From: Sneathiellales bacterium
GTDB taxonomy: Bacteria > Pseudomonadota > Alphaproteobacteria > JANQFL01
Length of the DNA stretch: 64,000 bases
Assembly: GCA_028277845.1 (NCBI GenBank)
Contig: JANQFL010000103.1
Span: 17,758 to 81,757, forward strand
Direction: 5' to 3'
A program made the position numbers and the translations under genes. This document shows, one piece after another, positions 43,790-55,910 of the stretch (its first letter is position 1; every line of letters starts with the position of its first letter). The notes beneath the pieces were generated by a model. That model ran no database searches and was not told the DNA's origin. It saw only the letters and a list, made by a program, of their open reading frames with translations.

Positions 43790-45113
43790 CCCCTCTTTGG
43801 CCCGAACCCGCCGCGTCTTGGCGGCCGCCGTACTGACAGGCCTGTTTGCGGCACCGCTCGCGGCCGACGCGGCGGAAAAGACGCCGCAGGACGAGTTGCG
43901 CACGGTCGAACAGAATTTGAGCGCCGAGCGCCAGCGCGAAAAAATCCTGTCCCGCAAGCGCACGCGCATCGAGAGCGACCTGGCGGCCCTGCGCAAGGGC
44001 CTGGTCGCTGCGGGGGCGCGCATCCAGAAGAACGAGGCCCAGGTCACCAAACTGGAAAAACGCCTGACATCGCTCAACAAGCTTGTGGCGGAAAAAAGCG
44101 ATGCCCTGGAGGCCCGCCACAAGGACATTTCGGCGGCCCTGGGCACGATGGTCCGCATCAGCCGCAGCCCGCGCGCCGTGCTGGTTTCGGCGCCCGGCAA
44201 CATCACCGACGCCGCCCGCAGCGTCACCGTCATGCGCCACGTCACCGACACATTGCAGGGCCAGAGCAAGGACCTGCAGCGCGATCTGATTCAACTGGCC
44301 AGCCTGCGCGGCGACGTCATCCGCGAGCGCAAGTCGCTGGAAGATGCCCAGGCGATGTTGGCCAAGGAGCGGGGCGCGTTGGATATCCTGCTCAACCGCA
44401 AGGCTTCCCTGCGCCAGCGCACGGTGAGCGAACAGGGCAAGCTGAACAAGCGCCTGGCCCGGCTGTCGAAGGCGGCCACCAGCCTGCGGTCGTTGCTGGA
44501 CAAGCTGAACGCCGAAGCGGTGCGGGAAGAAAAGCGCAAACAAACGGCATTGCGGGCGGCGAGACCCGAAACGCCCGCCGGGCCGCCCGCGCGCGCGACA
44601 GCCAAGCGACCGGAACGCGGGCAAAAACCTGCGGCGCCGGAAACCGACGTCGCCGCGTTGCAACCGGCGCCGCGGGCGGAAACCCTGCCACGCAACGGCG
44701 CCCTTTTTTCCGATGCGCGGGGACGGTTGCCCCTGCCGGCGCGCGGCAAGATCGTCACCCTGTTCGGTGCCCCCAACGACAATGGCGGGCGCAACAAGGG
44801 CATCACTCTGGCGACCCGGTCCCAGGCCACCGTCGTGGCCCCATATGACGGTAAAGTGGTGTATGCCGGCCAGTTTCGCGGCTACGGGGAGCTATTGATC
44901 ATCGCCCACGGCGAGGGATATCATACGTTGCTTGCGGGCATGGCCCGTATATACGGTGTCGTCGGTCAACGGCTTCTTGCTGGGGAGCCTGTCGGGCTCA
45001 TGGCAGACAGTCCGAACGGGGTACCGCGTCTTTATGTGGAATTGCGACGCGACGGCGTCGCCATCAATCCTGTCCCCTGGTTGGCGGCAAGCGAAAGGAA
45101 GGTCAGCGGATAA
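43776..45113 (+). CDS. Murein hydrolase activator, EnvC family
   Basis: 445 residues. Signal peptide (VLAAAVLTGLFAAPLAADA), a long coiled coil of about 220 residues (TVEQNLSAERQREKIL onward), a Pro/Ala linker, and a C-terminal LytM/M23 domain. The zinc motifs are degenerate: NKGITLAT where H-x-x-x-D is expected and LLAGM where YxHL is expected, so it should activate amidases rather than cut peptidoglycan itself, like E. coli EnvC. GTG at 43776 has GGAG 5 bp upstream. Its stop shares a base with the ctpA start. Confidence 0.88.
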   Translation: MRRPDPSLARTRRVLAAAVLTGLFAAPLAADAAEKTPQDELRTVEQNLSAERQREKILSRKRTRIESDLAALRKGLVAAGARIQKNEAQVTKLEKRLTSLNKLVAEKSDALEARHKDISAALGTMVRISRSPRAVLVSAPGNITDAARSVTVMRHVTDTLQGQSKDLQRDLIQLASLRGDVIRERKSLEDAQAMLAKERGALDILLNRKASLRQRTVSEQGKLNKRLARLSKAATSLRSLLDKLNAEAVREEKRKQTALRAARPETPAGPPARATAKRPERGQKPAAPETDVAALQPAPRAETLPRNGALFSDARGRLPLPARGKIVTLFGAPNDNGGRNKGITLATRSQATVVAPYDGKVVYAGQFRGYGELLIIAHGEGYHTLLAGMARIYGVVGQRLLAGEPVGLMADSPNGVPRLYVELRRDGVAINPVPWLAASERKVSG

Positions 45114-46384
45114 TGCGTAGGCTTGTAATCTCGGGTGTGGCGGCGATCACGCTTCTCACCTTCTCGGCCCCTGCGTTGAGCGCCGGGTCCGATACCTATA
45201 AGCAATTGGATCTGTTCGGCGATATTTTCGAGCGCATTCGTTCGGACTATGTCGAAACCGTCGATGACGCCAAGCTCATCGAAGCGGCCATCAACGGCAT
45301 GCTGACGTCGCTCGATCCGCATTCCAGCTACCTCAATCCGAAAAACTACCGCGACATGCAGGTCACGACCCGCGGCACCTTCGGCGGCCTGGGTATCGAG
45401 GTGACCATGGAGAACGGTCTGGTCAAGGTGGTCGCGCCGATCGACGATACCCCGGCTTACGACGCCGGCATCAAATCGGGCGATTTGATCACCGCCATCG
45501 ACGGCGAACCGGTCATGGGCCTGACCCTGAGCGAAGCCGTCGAGAAGATGCGCGGCCCGGTGGACACCACCATCGACCTGACCCTGTCGCGCAAGGGTGA
45601 AAAGAAACCCCTTGACGTCACCATCAAGCGCGCCGTCATCAAGGTGCGTTCGGCCCGCGGCCGGGCGGAAGGCAAGGTCGGCTATGTCCGTATCTCGTCG
45701 TTCAGCGAACAGACGACCAATGGCTTGAAGAAAGCGGTCGAGAAGGCCAAGAAGGACATCGGCGACGAGTTTGCCGGCCTGGTGCTTGACCTGCGCAGCA
45801 ACCCCGGCGGTTTGCTCGATCAGGCCATCCAGGTGTCCGACGCGTTCCTGGAGCGCGGCGAGATCGTTTCGACGCGGGGCAAGACCACGGGCGATTCGCA
45901 ACGTTTCAACGCCCGCCCGGGCGACATCATCGACGGCTTGCCGCTGGTGGTGCTGATCAACGGCGGTTCGGCCTCGGCTTCCGAGATCGTCGCCGGCGCG
46001 TTGCAGGATCACCGCCGCGCCCTGGTGCTCGGCACCAAGTCTTTCGGCAAGGGTTCGGTGCAGACCATCATTCCGCTCGGCGGACGTGGCGCGCTGCGTT
46101 TGACGACGCAACGGTATTACACGCCGTCGGGACGGTCCATTCAGGCGAAAGGCATCACGCCCGACATCATCGTCACGCCGGCCCAGATCGAGTCGGAGGA
46201 AGAGGCCAAGGTGCGGAGCGAATCCGATCTGCGCAACCATCTCGGCGCCGGCCGCCAGAGCGGCGGCGAGGAAAACAAGGTTGATGACGGCCGGTCGGAC
46301 GCCGCGCGGAAGGACTATCAGTTGTCCCGCGCGCTCGACCTGATCCGCGGCATCTCTTTGATGAGCGCGCGCGCGGAGAATTGA
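45113..46384 (+). CDS. ctpA: S41-family C-terminal processing peptidase
   Basis: 423 residues. Signal peptide (VAAITLLTFSAPALSAG), PDZ domain at about 85-165 (GLGIEVTMENGLVKVVAPIDDTPAYDAGI in the family position), and a protease core with Ser in NGGSASASEIVAG and Lys in GTKSFGKGSVQT, the catalytic dyad. Periplasmic protease trimming C-terminal ends of envelope proteins; with EnvC it fits cell-wall turnover. Translation is coupled to the EnvC gene (TAATG). Confidence 0.94.
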   Translation: MRRLVISGVAAITLLTFSAPALSAGSDTYKQLDLFGDIFERIRSDYVETVDDAKLIEAAINGMLTSLDPHSSYLNPKNYRDMQVTTRGTFGGLGIEVTMENGLVKVVAPIDDTPAYDAGIKSGDLITAIDGEPVMGLTLSEAVEKMRGPVDTTIDLTLSRKGEKKPLDVTIKRAVIKVRSARGRAEGKVGYVRISSFSEQTTNGLKKAVEKAKKDIGDEFAGLVLDLRSNPGGLLDQAIQVSDAFLERGEIVSTRGKTTGDSQRFNARPGDIIDGLPLVVLINGGSASASEIVAGALQDHRRALVLGTKSFGKGSVQTIIPLGGRGALRLTTQRYYTPSGRSIQAKGITPDIIVTPAQIESEEEAKVRSESDLRNHLGAGRQSGGEENKVDDGRSDAARKDYQLSRALDLIRGISLMSARAEN

Positions 46385-46429
46385 CCGGCAAAGACAAGGT
46401 GACTCCCACGGACGTTCGGCACCGCATGC

Positions 46430-47827
46430 ATGGCGAAAAAAGCCCAACGAAAACAACGCCCGGCCAAGACCAAGGATAAGGGCGGCGGCAACCGCCGATT
46501 TGGCGCCCTCGGCGTCGCCTGGACGCTGCTGGTCCTGTCGCTCGCCGGCGTCGTCGGATGGCTCGCCCTCGCGCCGGTGCCCGCGCCGCCGCCGCAGACC
46601 GCCCAGGATACGCCGCCCGCGGCTCCCGAACCGGGTACGCCGGACCGCACCGCGTCGCCGCCCCCGCCTTCTGTTACGGAGCAACCGACCACACCGCCGG
46701 CCGGGACCGCCCAAACATCGCAGCCTCCCGCATCCCCACAGCAGGCGGTACCACCAGTAGCGCCGCAAACCACCATGCCTCAGCCGGCCGCGCGGCCCAC
46801 GGACGAACCGGCATCGCCCGCACCGCAGGCACCGCGAACACAGACCGCGGCCAAGCCGCCGGAGCCCGCGCCCGCCGACACGGCGCCGCGGTCCGAACCG
46901 CCGCCGCCGCCCGCGCCACCGCAACCCGAAAGCACGGTTCCGGAACCGAGGAAAGCCGCCGCGCCGCGGCCGGCCGCACAACCGCCATTGCAACCGGTTG
47001 CACCGTCGGGCGACCGGATCGCCCTGGCGCCCGTGCCCGACCCCGCCCTTGTGGACCGGTCGACCAAGGGCCTGCTGCCGATGATCGGCCCCGATGGCCG
47101 GACGCCGTGGCAGGTCTACAGCCGCCCGTTCAGCGCCGGCAACAAGACGCCGCGCATTGCCATTCTGATCGTCGGCCTGGGACTGAGCCAGTCGGCCACC
47201 AACGCGGCTATTCAGCAACTGCCCGGAGAGATCACCCTGGGCTTCGCCCCCTATGCCCAGAACCTGCCGCACTGGATCGAATTGTCCCGCGCCGCCGGGC
47301 ACGAGGTCATGCTGCAGCTGCCGATGGAACCGTACGACTATCCGCGCAACGACCCCGGGCCGCACACGCTGTTGACGTCGCTCCGGGACGACCAGAACAT
47401 CGACCGCCTGGAATGGCTGCTCAGCCGCTTTACCGGGTATGTCGGCGTGACCAATTTCCAGGGCGCCAAGTTCACCACCTCGGAACGCCATCTGCGTCCC
47501 GTGATGGATACGCTGGCCCGCCGGGGACTGATGTTCCTCGACCTGCGGGCGACGGAACAGAGTGCCGCCGCCCGGGTCGCCATGCGCGCCGGCGTACCCC
47601 GCGCCATGAACAACCGGTTCCTGGATTCGACGGCCTCGCGCTCGTCCATCGACGCCCGCCTCAACGAGTTGGAACGCATCGCCCAGCAGACCGGGACGGC
47701 CGTCGGGGTCGGGTTCGCCTATCCGGTGACCATCGAGCGTGTCGCCAATTGGGCGCCCACCCTGCGCATCAAGGGTATCGCCCTCGCCCCCATCACCGGC
47801 ACCGTCAACCGCCAGGCCATTCAATGA
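46430..47827 (+). CDS. Divergent polysaccharide deacetylase family protein with Pro-rich linker
   Basis: 465 residues. A single N-terminal membrane helix (LGVAWTLLVLSLAGVVGWLAL) and a ~140-residue Pro/Ala/Thr-rich spacer lead to a C-terminal divergent polysaccharide deacetylase (YibQ-like) domain. That domain starts with IAILIVGLGLSQSATNAAI and has LGFAPYAQNLPHWIELSRAAGHEVMLQLPMEP in its core. Probably periplasmic and anchored; catalytic activity of the family is unproven. Conserved between ctpA and rppH in related alphaproteobacteria. It overlaps rppH by 4 bp. Confidence 0.85.
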   Translation: MAKKAQRKQRPAKTKDKGGGNRRFGALGVAWTLLVLSLAGVVGWLALAPVPAPPPQTAQDTPPAAPEPGTPDRTASPPPPSVTEQPTTPPAGTAQTSQPPASPQQAVPPVAPQTTMPQPAARPTDEPASPAPQAPRTQTAAKPPEPAPADTAPRSEPPPPPAPPQPESTVPEPRKAAAPRPAAQPPLQPVAPSGDRIALAPVPDPALVDRSTKGLLPMIGPDGRTPWQVYSRPFSAGNKTPRIAILIVGLGLSQSATNAAIQQLPGEITLGFAPYAQNLPHWIELSRAAGHEVMLQLPMEPYDYPRNDPGPHTLLTSLRDDQNIDRLEWLLSRFTGYVGVTNFQGAKFTTSERHLRPVMDTLARRGLMFLDLRATEQSAAARVAMRAGVPRAMNNRFLDSTASRSSIDARLNELERIAQQTGTAVGVGFAYPVTIERVANWAPTLRIKGIALAPITGTVNRQAIQ

Positions 47828-48327
47828 AAAAACGTCTTCCACTTTCCGAACGCCCCTACCGCAAAGGGGTCGGCATGGTCCTGCTCAACGCCGAGGGCCT
47901 CGTGTTCGTCGCCCGCCGCATCGACACCACCGCCGAAGCGTGGCAACTGCCGCAGGGCGGCATCGACGACGGCGAAAGTCCGCGCGACGCCTGCCTGCGG
48001 GAACTGGAGGAAGAGGTCGGCACCGCCAAGGCGGAAATCATCGCCGAGACCGAGGGTTGGCTGAGCTACGACCTGCCGGAGGAGATCGCCGACAAGGTGT
48101 GGAAAGGCCGCTACCGGGGACAGGAACAAATCTGGTATTGCCTGAAATTCACCGGTACCGACGGCGATATCGACATCGACACCGAGCATCCCGAATTCTG
48201 CGAATGGAAATGGCTGCCGGTGACCGAATTGCCGGACATGATCGTGCCGTTCAAGCGGGCGCTTTATGAGCAGATCGTCGACCGCTTCGCCGGCGTGGCC
48301 GCCGACCTGACCGGGAGGACGCCGTGA
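47824..48327 (+). CDS. rppH: RNA pyrophosphohydrolase
   Basis: 167 residues, Nudix hydrolase that removes pyrophosphate from mRNA 5' ends and triggers decay. Seen: YRKGVGMVLLNAEGLVFVARR, WQLPQGGIDDGES and the Nudix box G-x5-E-x7-REUxEExG (GGIDDGESPRDACLRELEEE). RYRGQEQIWY follows, which is typical of RppH. Starts at the ATG overlapping the deacetylase stop. Confidence 0.94.
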   Translation: MKKRLPLSERPYRKGVGMVLLNAEGLVFVARRIDTTAEAWQLPQGGIDDGESPRDACLRELEEEVGTAKAEIIAETEGWLSYDLPEEIADKVWKGRYRGQEQIWYCLKFTGTDGDIDIDTEHPEFCEWKWLPVTELPDMIVPFKRALYEQIVDRFAGVAADLTGRTP

Positions 48328-49112
48328 AGCCGCCCGTCGTCATGATCCACGGCATGCTGAGCCGGGGGTCCAACTGGTCGCACTACCGGGACCGTTTCGC
48401 CGCGCGCGGTTACGCGGTTCATACCCCGACCCTACGCCACCACGATGTGGAACCGGGCGGTGCCGAGCCCGATGGCCTCGGCACCGCCAGCCTGCTGGAC
48501 TACGCCGACGACCTGGAGCGGTTCATCAAGGGACTCGACGGCAAACCGATCCTGATCGGCCATTCCATGGGCGGATTGCTGACCCAGATCCTGGCGGCCC
48601 GCGGCCTGGCGGAAAAGGCCATCCTTCTCACGCCGGCCTCGCCGCGCGGGGTCATCGCCCTGACGCCGAGCGTTGTGCGCACCTTCATCAAGCCGTTGAC
48701 CGGCTGGGGCTTCTGGCGCAACCCGTTCCGCCTGAGCTGGGGCGCCGCCCGCTACGGCATGCTGAACGTGTTCGACGACAGCGAGGCCCGCGCCGTCTAC
48801 GACGGCATGGTCAGCGAATCCGGCCGGGCGGCCTTTGAGATCGCCTTCTGGCTGTTCGACGGCCGCAGGGCCGCCGCCGCCCCGGCCGCCGACGTCACAT
48901 GCCCGCTGCTGGTGATCGGCGCCGGACGGGACCGCACCACGCCGGCCTCGGTGGTGCGCAAGGTGACGCGGCGCTACGGCACCAACATGACCTACAAGGA
49001 ATTTGCGGACAACGGCCACTGGGTGTTGAGCGAACCGGGCTGGGACGCCATCGCCGACTATTGTCTGGACTGGCTCGACAACACCAATGGGGGAGACGAC
49101 ACACGTGACTGA
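48324..49112 (+). CDS. Alpha/beta hydrolase (first of a tandem pair)
   Basis: 262 residues. Oxyanion region VMIHGMLSRGSNW, nucleophile elbow LIGHSMGGLLTQ (Ser at about residue 79), acid in IGAGRDRTTPASVV, and the catalytic His in ADNGHWVLSEPGW. All triad residues present. Similar to the next gene at several blocks (GHSxGGL, LTPASPRG/LAPASPWG, EPGW), so the two are paralogues. Substrate unknown; cytosolic. It overlaps rppH by 4 bp. Confidence 0.87.
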   Translation: MKPPVVMIHGMLSRGSNWSHYRDRFAARGYAVHTPTLRHHDVEPGGAEPDGLGTASLLDYADDLERFIKGLDGKPILIGHSMGGLLTQILAARGLAEKAILLTPASPRGVIALTPSVVRTFIKPLTGWGFWRNPFRLSWGAARYGMLNVFDDSEARAVYDGMVSESGRAAFEIAFWLFDGRRAAAAPAADVTCPLLVIGAGRDRTTPASVVRKVTRRYGTNMTYKEFADNGHWVLSEPGWDAIADYCLDWLDNTNGGDDTRD

Positions 49113-49884
49113 GACGGCGGTCATGATTCACGGCGGGTTTTGCGGCGGCTGGTATTTCGAGCCCTGGGCCGAACGGCTGACGGCTAAGGGCTGGACCTGC
49201 CTGACACCCGACCTGCCGCTGCACGGCGACGGGTTGAAAGGCGCGCGCACCGAACCGGGCTTGGCCGACCTGGGTATCGCCGATTACACCGCTGCCATGG
49301 CCGATGTGGTGCGCGGGTTGGACGAGGCGCCGGTATTGATCGGCCACAGCCTGGGTGGGTTGATCGCACAGCAATTATGTGCCCAGGGCCTGGCCAAGGC
49401 CGCCGTGCTGCTGGCGCCGGCATCGCCCTGGGGCATCGCCCCGACCAGTCCCTATGAAATCGCCGCCATCACCGGCCTGATGTCGGTCGGCCCGTTCTGG
49501 ACCATGAGCCTCGACCCCGTGTTCGAGGTGGCGGCGGACAACTCCATGGACAAGCTGCCACCCGACCGTCAGCGCGGTTATTTCGACCGGCTGTCGGCGG
49601 AATCGGGCAAGGCGATGTTCCAAAGCATGCTGTGGCACCTGGACCTGGACCGCAACGCCGCCGTCGACGCGGCTTCTGTCGATTGTCCGCTGCTGTGCCT
49701 GACGGGCGAGGCCGACAAGGTGGTGGCGCCGGCCACGGTTCAGGCCGTCGCCGCGATGTACGACGGCCGGGCGGAATACCGCGGCATCCCCGGTTTCAGC
49801 CATTGGATCATCGGCGAACCGGGATGGGAGGTGTTCGCCGATACCGCCGAATCCTGGCTGGACAGCACGCTTTCCAGGCAATAG
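49105..49884 (+). CDS. Alpha/beta hydrolase (second of a tandem pair)
   Basis: 259 residues. VMIHGGFCGGWYF, nucleophile elbow LIGHSLGGLIAQQ (Ser at about residue 80), acid in LTGEADKVVAPATV, His in GFSHWIIGEPGW. The GTG start at 49105 has GGGGGAG nine bases upstream and overlaps the first hydrolase gene by 8 bp; an ATG at 49087 is the alternative. A close paralogue of the gene before it. Substrate unknown. Confidence 0.86.
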   Translation: MTETAVMIHGGFCGGWYFEPWAERLTAKGWTCLTPDLPLHGDGLKGARTEPGLADLGIADYTAAMADVVRGLDEAPVLIGHSLGGLIAQQLCAQGLAKAAVLLAPASPWGIAPTSPYEIAAITGLMSVGPFWTMSLDPVFEVAADNSMDKLPPDRQRGYFDRLSAESGKAMFQSMLWHLDLDRNAAVDAASVDCPLLCLTGEADKVVAPATVQAVAAMYDGRAEYRGIPGFSHWIIGEPGWEVFADTAESWLDSTLSRQ

Positions 49885-49983
49885 ACCTAAGAGCCCACCG
49901 CCCAACGGGCGCCACATTCCGATCGTATGAACGGCACGGGCCGGTATCGCACCGGCCGTCCGGATGCATGGAGCAACTGTTAC

Positions 49984-50712
49984 ATGACCCTTGGACTGCG
50001 CGATGAACGACAACGCCGCCGCCGGCGCTTTCGGATGTCCGTGCTCAAGTGGATCATCGCACTGGCCATCATCGCCGGCGCCGGCGTCTACGCCTATGAA
50101 CAGGCTGCCGAACTGGCGGTTCAGGACCTGTTGCAGCTCAAGGACGAAAAGCGCTCTCTCGAGCAGCAGATCGCCGACCTGCGCCGCGAGAACGACACGC
50201 TGCAAAAAACGAACCAGGACAAAAGCGCGCAAATCGCCGACTGGCAGAAACGCTATGACCAGGACGTGCCGTCGGGAGAACGCGCGGCGCTGTTGAAGCA
50301 GGTCACCGATCAGTTGGACAGCGGCGTCGGCGCCGACCGTCTCGCCTTCGTCATCGGCGCCGCGAAGCCGGACAGCACGTGCGACGGCAACCCCGTCACC
50401 AAACGTTTCCTGGTCAAGACACCCTTGTTCAGCGGCGCCAACGATTCGGTCGGGTTCGTCGGCAACACCATTACCGTAACGGCGGCCGGCGAATCGGCGG
50501 TCTCGGCGACCGGCGCGCCGGAAGCCTGGTTCGACCCGGCCCAACCGGTGTCCATCGTGTTTACCGAGTTGGGCGGCAGCCAGAGCACCGCCGGCGGCGT
50601 TCTTCCCCTGCACCACGCCATCGTACGCGGCGGCAACGAATACCGCTTCACCATCGTCGCCGGCGCCCAGGGTTTCATGAACGTCACCGGCGACCGCTGC
50701 GACTACCCCTGA
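49984..50712 (+). CDS. Unrecognised membrane-anchored coiled-coil protein
   Basis: 242 residues, family not recognised. An Arg-rich N-terminus (ERQRRRRRFRMS) precedes one membrane helix at about 21-39 (LKWIIALAIIAGAGVYAYE). A coiled coil of ~60 residues follows (LKDEKRSLEQQIADLRREND), then a beta-rich C-terminal domain of about 130 residues with two cysteines (STCDG and GDRCDY) that could form a disulfide. Orientation with positive inside places the domain in the periplasm. The gene is followed by a strong hairpin terminator and is convergent with atpC. Confidence 0.6.
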   Translation: MTLGLRDERQRRRRRFRMSVLKWIIALAIIAGAGVYAYEQAAELAVQDLLQLKDEKRSLEQQIADLRRENDTLQKTNQDKSAQIADWQKRYDQDVPSGERAALLKQVTDQLDSGVGADRLAFVIGAAKPDSTCDGNPVTKRFLVKTPLFSGANDSVGFVGNTITVTAAGESAVSATGAPEAWFDPAQPVSIVFTELGGSQSTAGGVLPLHHAIVRGGNEYRFTIVAGAQGFMNVTGDRCDYP

Positions 50713-50735
50713 CAGTCGGCGGTTCGGAACGGCAA

Positions 50736-50766
50736 CAAAAAAACGCGGCCCGGAGGCCGCGTTTTT
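50736..50766. terminator. Bidirectional terminator between plus-strand genes and atp operon
   Basis: Stem ACGCGGCC / GGCCGCGT with a CGGA loop, flanked by an A run (7) on the left and a T run (5) on the right, so it can stop transcription from both sides. It separates the membrane-protein gene from atpC. Confidence 0.9.
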
Positions 50767-50790
50767 CTGAAACCGTTATGACGGGTCCCG

Positions 50791-51192
50791 TCAGGACAGA
50801 ACCTGTTGAATATCCCGCAGGTGATCGAGCCGTTCCTGGGCCCGCGCCTTGACGTCCTCGTCGGTCGCGTCGTTGACGTCCTCTTCGGCGTCACGCACCC
50901 GCTGAGCCATGTCGTCGGCCTGCAGTTCGGACACCGGAATGGCCTCCTCGGCCAGCACCGTCAGGCGATCGCCGACCATTTCCGCCAGGCCGCCCGAAAC
51001 GAAGTAGCGTTCCGTCGGCTTGTCGTTTTCGTAGACTTCCAACGCGCCCGGCCGCAGCGACGAGACGATCGGCGCGTGGCCGGCCAGGACGCCGAAATCG
51101 CCTTCGGCGCCGGGAACCACGACCATCTCAACCTCGCTCGTGGCCAAGAGCTTGCTTGGCGTCACCAGGTCGAATGTCACTTTGTCGGCCAT
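50791..51192 (-). CDS. atpC: ATP synthase epsilon subunit
   Basis: 133 residues. N-terminal beta-sandwich (FDLVTPSKLLATSEVEMVVVPGAEGDFGVL split by the family pattern, then HAPIVSSLRPG) and a C-terminal helix pair. Central-stalk subunit regulating F1. Last gene of the minus atpHAGDC operon, 27 bp after atpD. Confidence 0.95.
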   Translation of the reverse strand: MADKVTFDLVTPSKLLATSEVEMVVVPGAEGDFGVLAGHAPIVSSLRPGALEVYENDKPTERYFVSGGLAEMVGDRLTVLAEEAIPVSELQADDMAQRVRDAEEDVNDATDEDVKARAQERLDHLRDIQQVLS

Positions 51193-51219
51193 TGTTCTGG
51201 TCCTGTCTCAAACGCGGGC

Positions 51220-52698
<1,479 letters not shown>

Positions 52699-53583
52699 CT
52701 AGACGGCATCCGCGCCGGAGATGATTTCGATCAGTTCCTTGGTGATCACGGCCTGGCGCGAACGGTTGTACTGCAATGTCAGCTTGTCGATCATGTCGCC
52801 GGCATTGCGGGTGGCGTTGTCCATCGCCGACATCCGGGCACCTTGCTCGGAGGCCGCGTTTTCCAAGAGAACCTTGAAGACCTGCACGGCCACGTTGCGT
52901 GGCAGCAGATCGGCAAGGATTTCGGATTCCTCGGGTTCGTATTCGTAGATGGCGCCGCCGAGATCGGGGGGCGCTTCGCCGTTCGCCGCGGGATCGACCG
53001 GAATCAGTTGCTGTTCGGTAACGACCTGGCTGACCACGGACACGAAGGTGTTGAAGAACACGGTGCAGACATCGAACTCGTCGGCATCGAACATCTCGTT
53101 CAGACGCCGGGCGATGGGCTGGGCCTCGCCGAAACCGATCTGGCGGATGCCGGCCAGCTCGATGGTGTCGATGATGATATCGCCGTATTCGCGCTTCAGG
53201 GCGTCGCGGCCCTTGCGGCCGATGCAGAGGATTTTGACGTCCTTGCCGTCTTCGCGCAGGTCCTCGATCTTGGCCTTGGCGGCGCGGGCGATGGACGAGT
53301 TGAAGCCGCCGCACAATCCGCGCTCAGCGGTGGCCACGACAAGCAGATGACGCTGGTCCGAACCCGAGCCGGCCAGCAGGCGCGGTGCGCCTTCCTGCCC
53401 GGCCACGTTGGCCGCCAGGGCGCCCACGACCCGCTCCATGCGGTCGGAATAGGGGCGCGCCGCCTCGGCCGCTTCCTGCGCCCGGCGCAGTTTGGACGCC
53501 GCCACCATCTGCATGGCCTTGGTGATCTTCTGCGTCGACTTGACGCTGTTGATCCGGTTGCGAAGGTCTTTAAGGCTTGGCAT
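52699..53583 (-). CDS. atpG: ATP synthase gamma subunit
   Basis: 294 residues. N-terminal [24 protein letters not shown] (first half of the central shaft), [17 protein letters not shown], and C-terminal [19 protein letters not shown]. This is the rotating shaft of F1. Position between atpA and atpD is canonical. Confidence 0.97.
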   Translation of the reverse strand: MPSLKDLRNRINSVKSTQKITKAMQMVAASKLRRAQEAAEAARPYSDRMERVVGALAANVAGQEGAPRLLAGSGSDQRHLLVVATAERGLCGGFNSSIARAAKAKIEDLREDGKDVKILCIGRKGRDALKREYGDIIIDTIELAGIRQIGFGEAQPIARRLNEMFDADEFDVCTVFFNTFVSVVSQVVTEQQLIPVDPAANGEAPPDLGGAIYEYEPEESEILADLLPRNVAVQVFKVLLENAASEQGARMSAMDNATRNAGDMIDKLTLQYNRSRQAVITKELIEIISGADAV

Positions 53584-53609
53584 GCCGCCCGTTCCGGTTG
53601 CTTACGCGC

Positions 53610-55138
<1,529 letters not shown>

Positions 55139-55142
<4 letters not shown>

Positions 55143-55699
55143 CCAACCTCTTTCATAGCAAACTTGATGTTCTGTAGTTTGGTGCGCAGCGACGAATCGA
55201 TCATGCGCGAGCCGACCTTGACCACGAGGCCGCCGATCAGGCTGTCGTCCACATGGGTTTCGACGCTGACATCCCGGCCCAGTCCCTGGGCCAGCGACGC
55301 CTTCACCGCTGCGAGTTGACTGTCGTTGAGTGCGTTGGCCGACGTCACTTCGGCGACCACTTCGCCGCGATGCTCGGCCAGCAACTGGCCGAAGGCGCGG
55401 ATCATGTCGCGGAGGGTGAACAGACGGCGGTTCTGCGCCACCACGCCGACGAAGCGGCGAACCAGCGGGCTCATGCCCGCCTGTTCGAGAATGGTGGCCA
55501 TGGCCTTGCCCTGCTCTTCCCGACTGATGACCGGGCTGCGTACGAGCCGATCGAGATCGGCGGACTCTTCGAGCATGTCGCGAAGGCGGTCGAGTTCGGC
55601 GGCTGTTTCGTCCAGCCGTTTCTCGGATACGGCGAGTTCGAAAAGCGCGGTGGCATAGCGCCCCGCAATGCCTGACACGATGGACGATCCAGCTGGCAC
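55139..55699 (-). CDS. atpH: ATP synthase delta subunit
   Basis: 186 residues from a GTG at 55699 (an internal GTG at 55678 is the other choice). Seen: [38 protein letters not shown] and, at the end, [14 protein letters not shown]. Peripheral stalk subunit joining F1 to Fo. First gene of the operon; a Fo cluster is not in the window, as expected for alphaproteobacteria with split atp loci. Confidence 0.92.
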
Positions 55700-55910
55700 T
55701 AGAAAAGGCCCCTCAGAGGTCCGTGGGGTTGACGTAACCCATTGAACTAATTGACACAAATAGAGCGGCGAGAAGGTCCCGAACGGGTGCCCCGCCGCTG
55801 AAGGCGAGCGATACCTACCACAGTCCTTTTCGCCATGCAACATGACTCCAAGCAAACTGCAATGGTTGGCAATTTTCGGCTTGAACCGTGGCCTGCAAAC
55901 CACTCCGAGG

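Noticed and set aside
45032..47842. 936-codon minus-strand frame across ctpA and the deacetylase gene
   Set aside because: Low-complexity Arg/Gly-rich translation opposite three well-supported genes; a shadow of GC-rich codon use.
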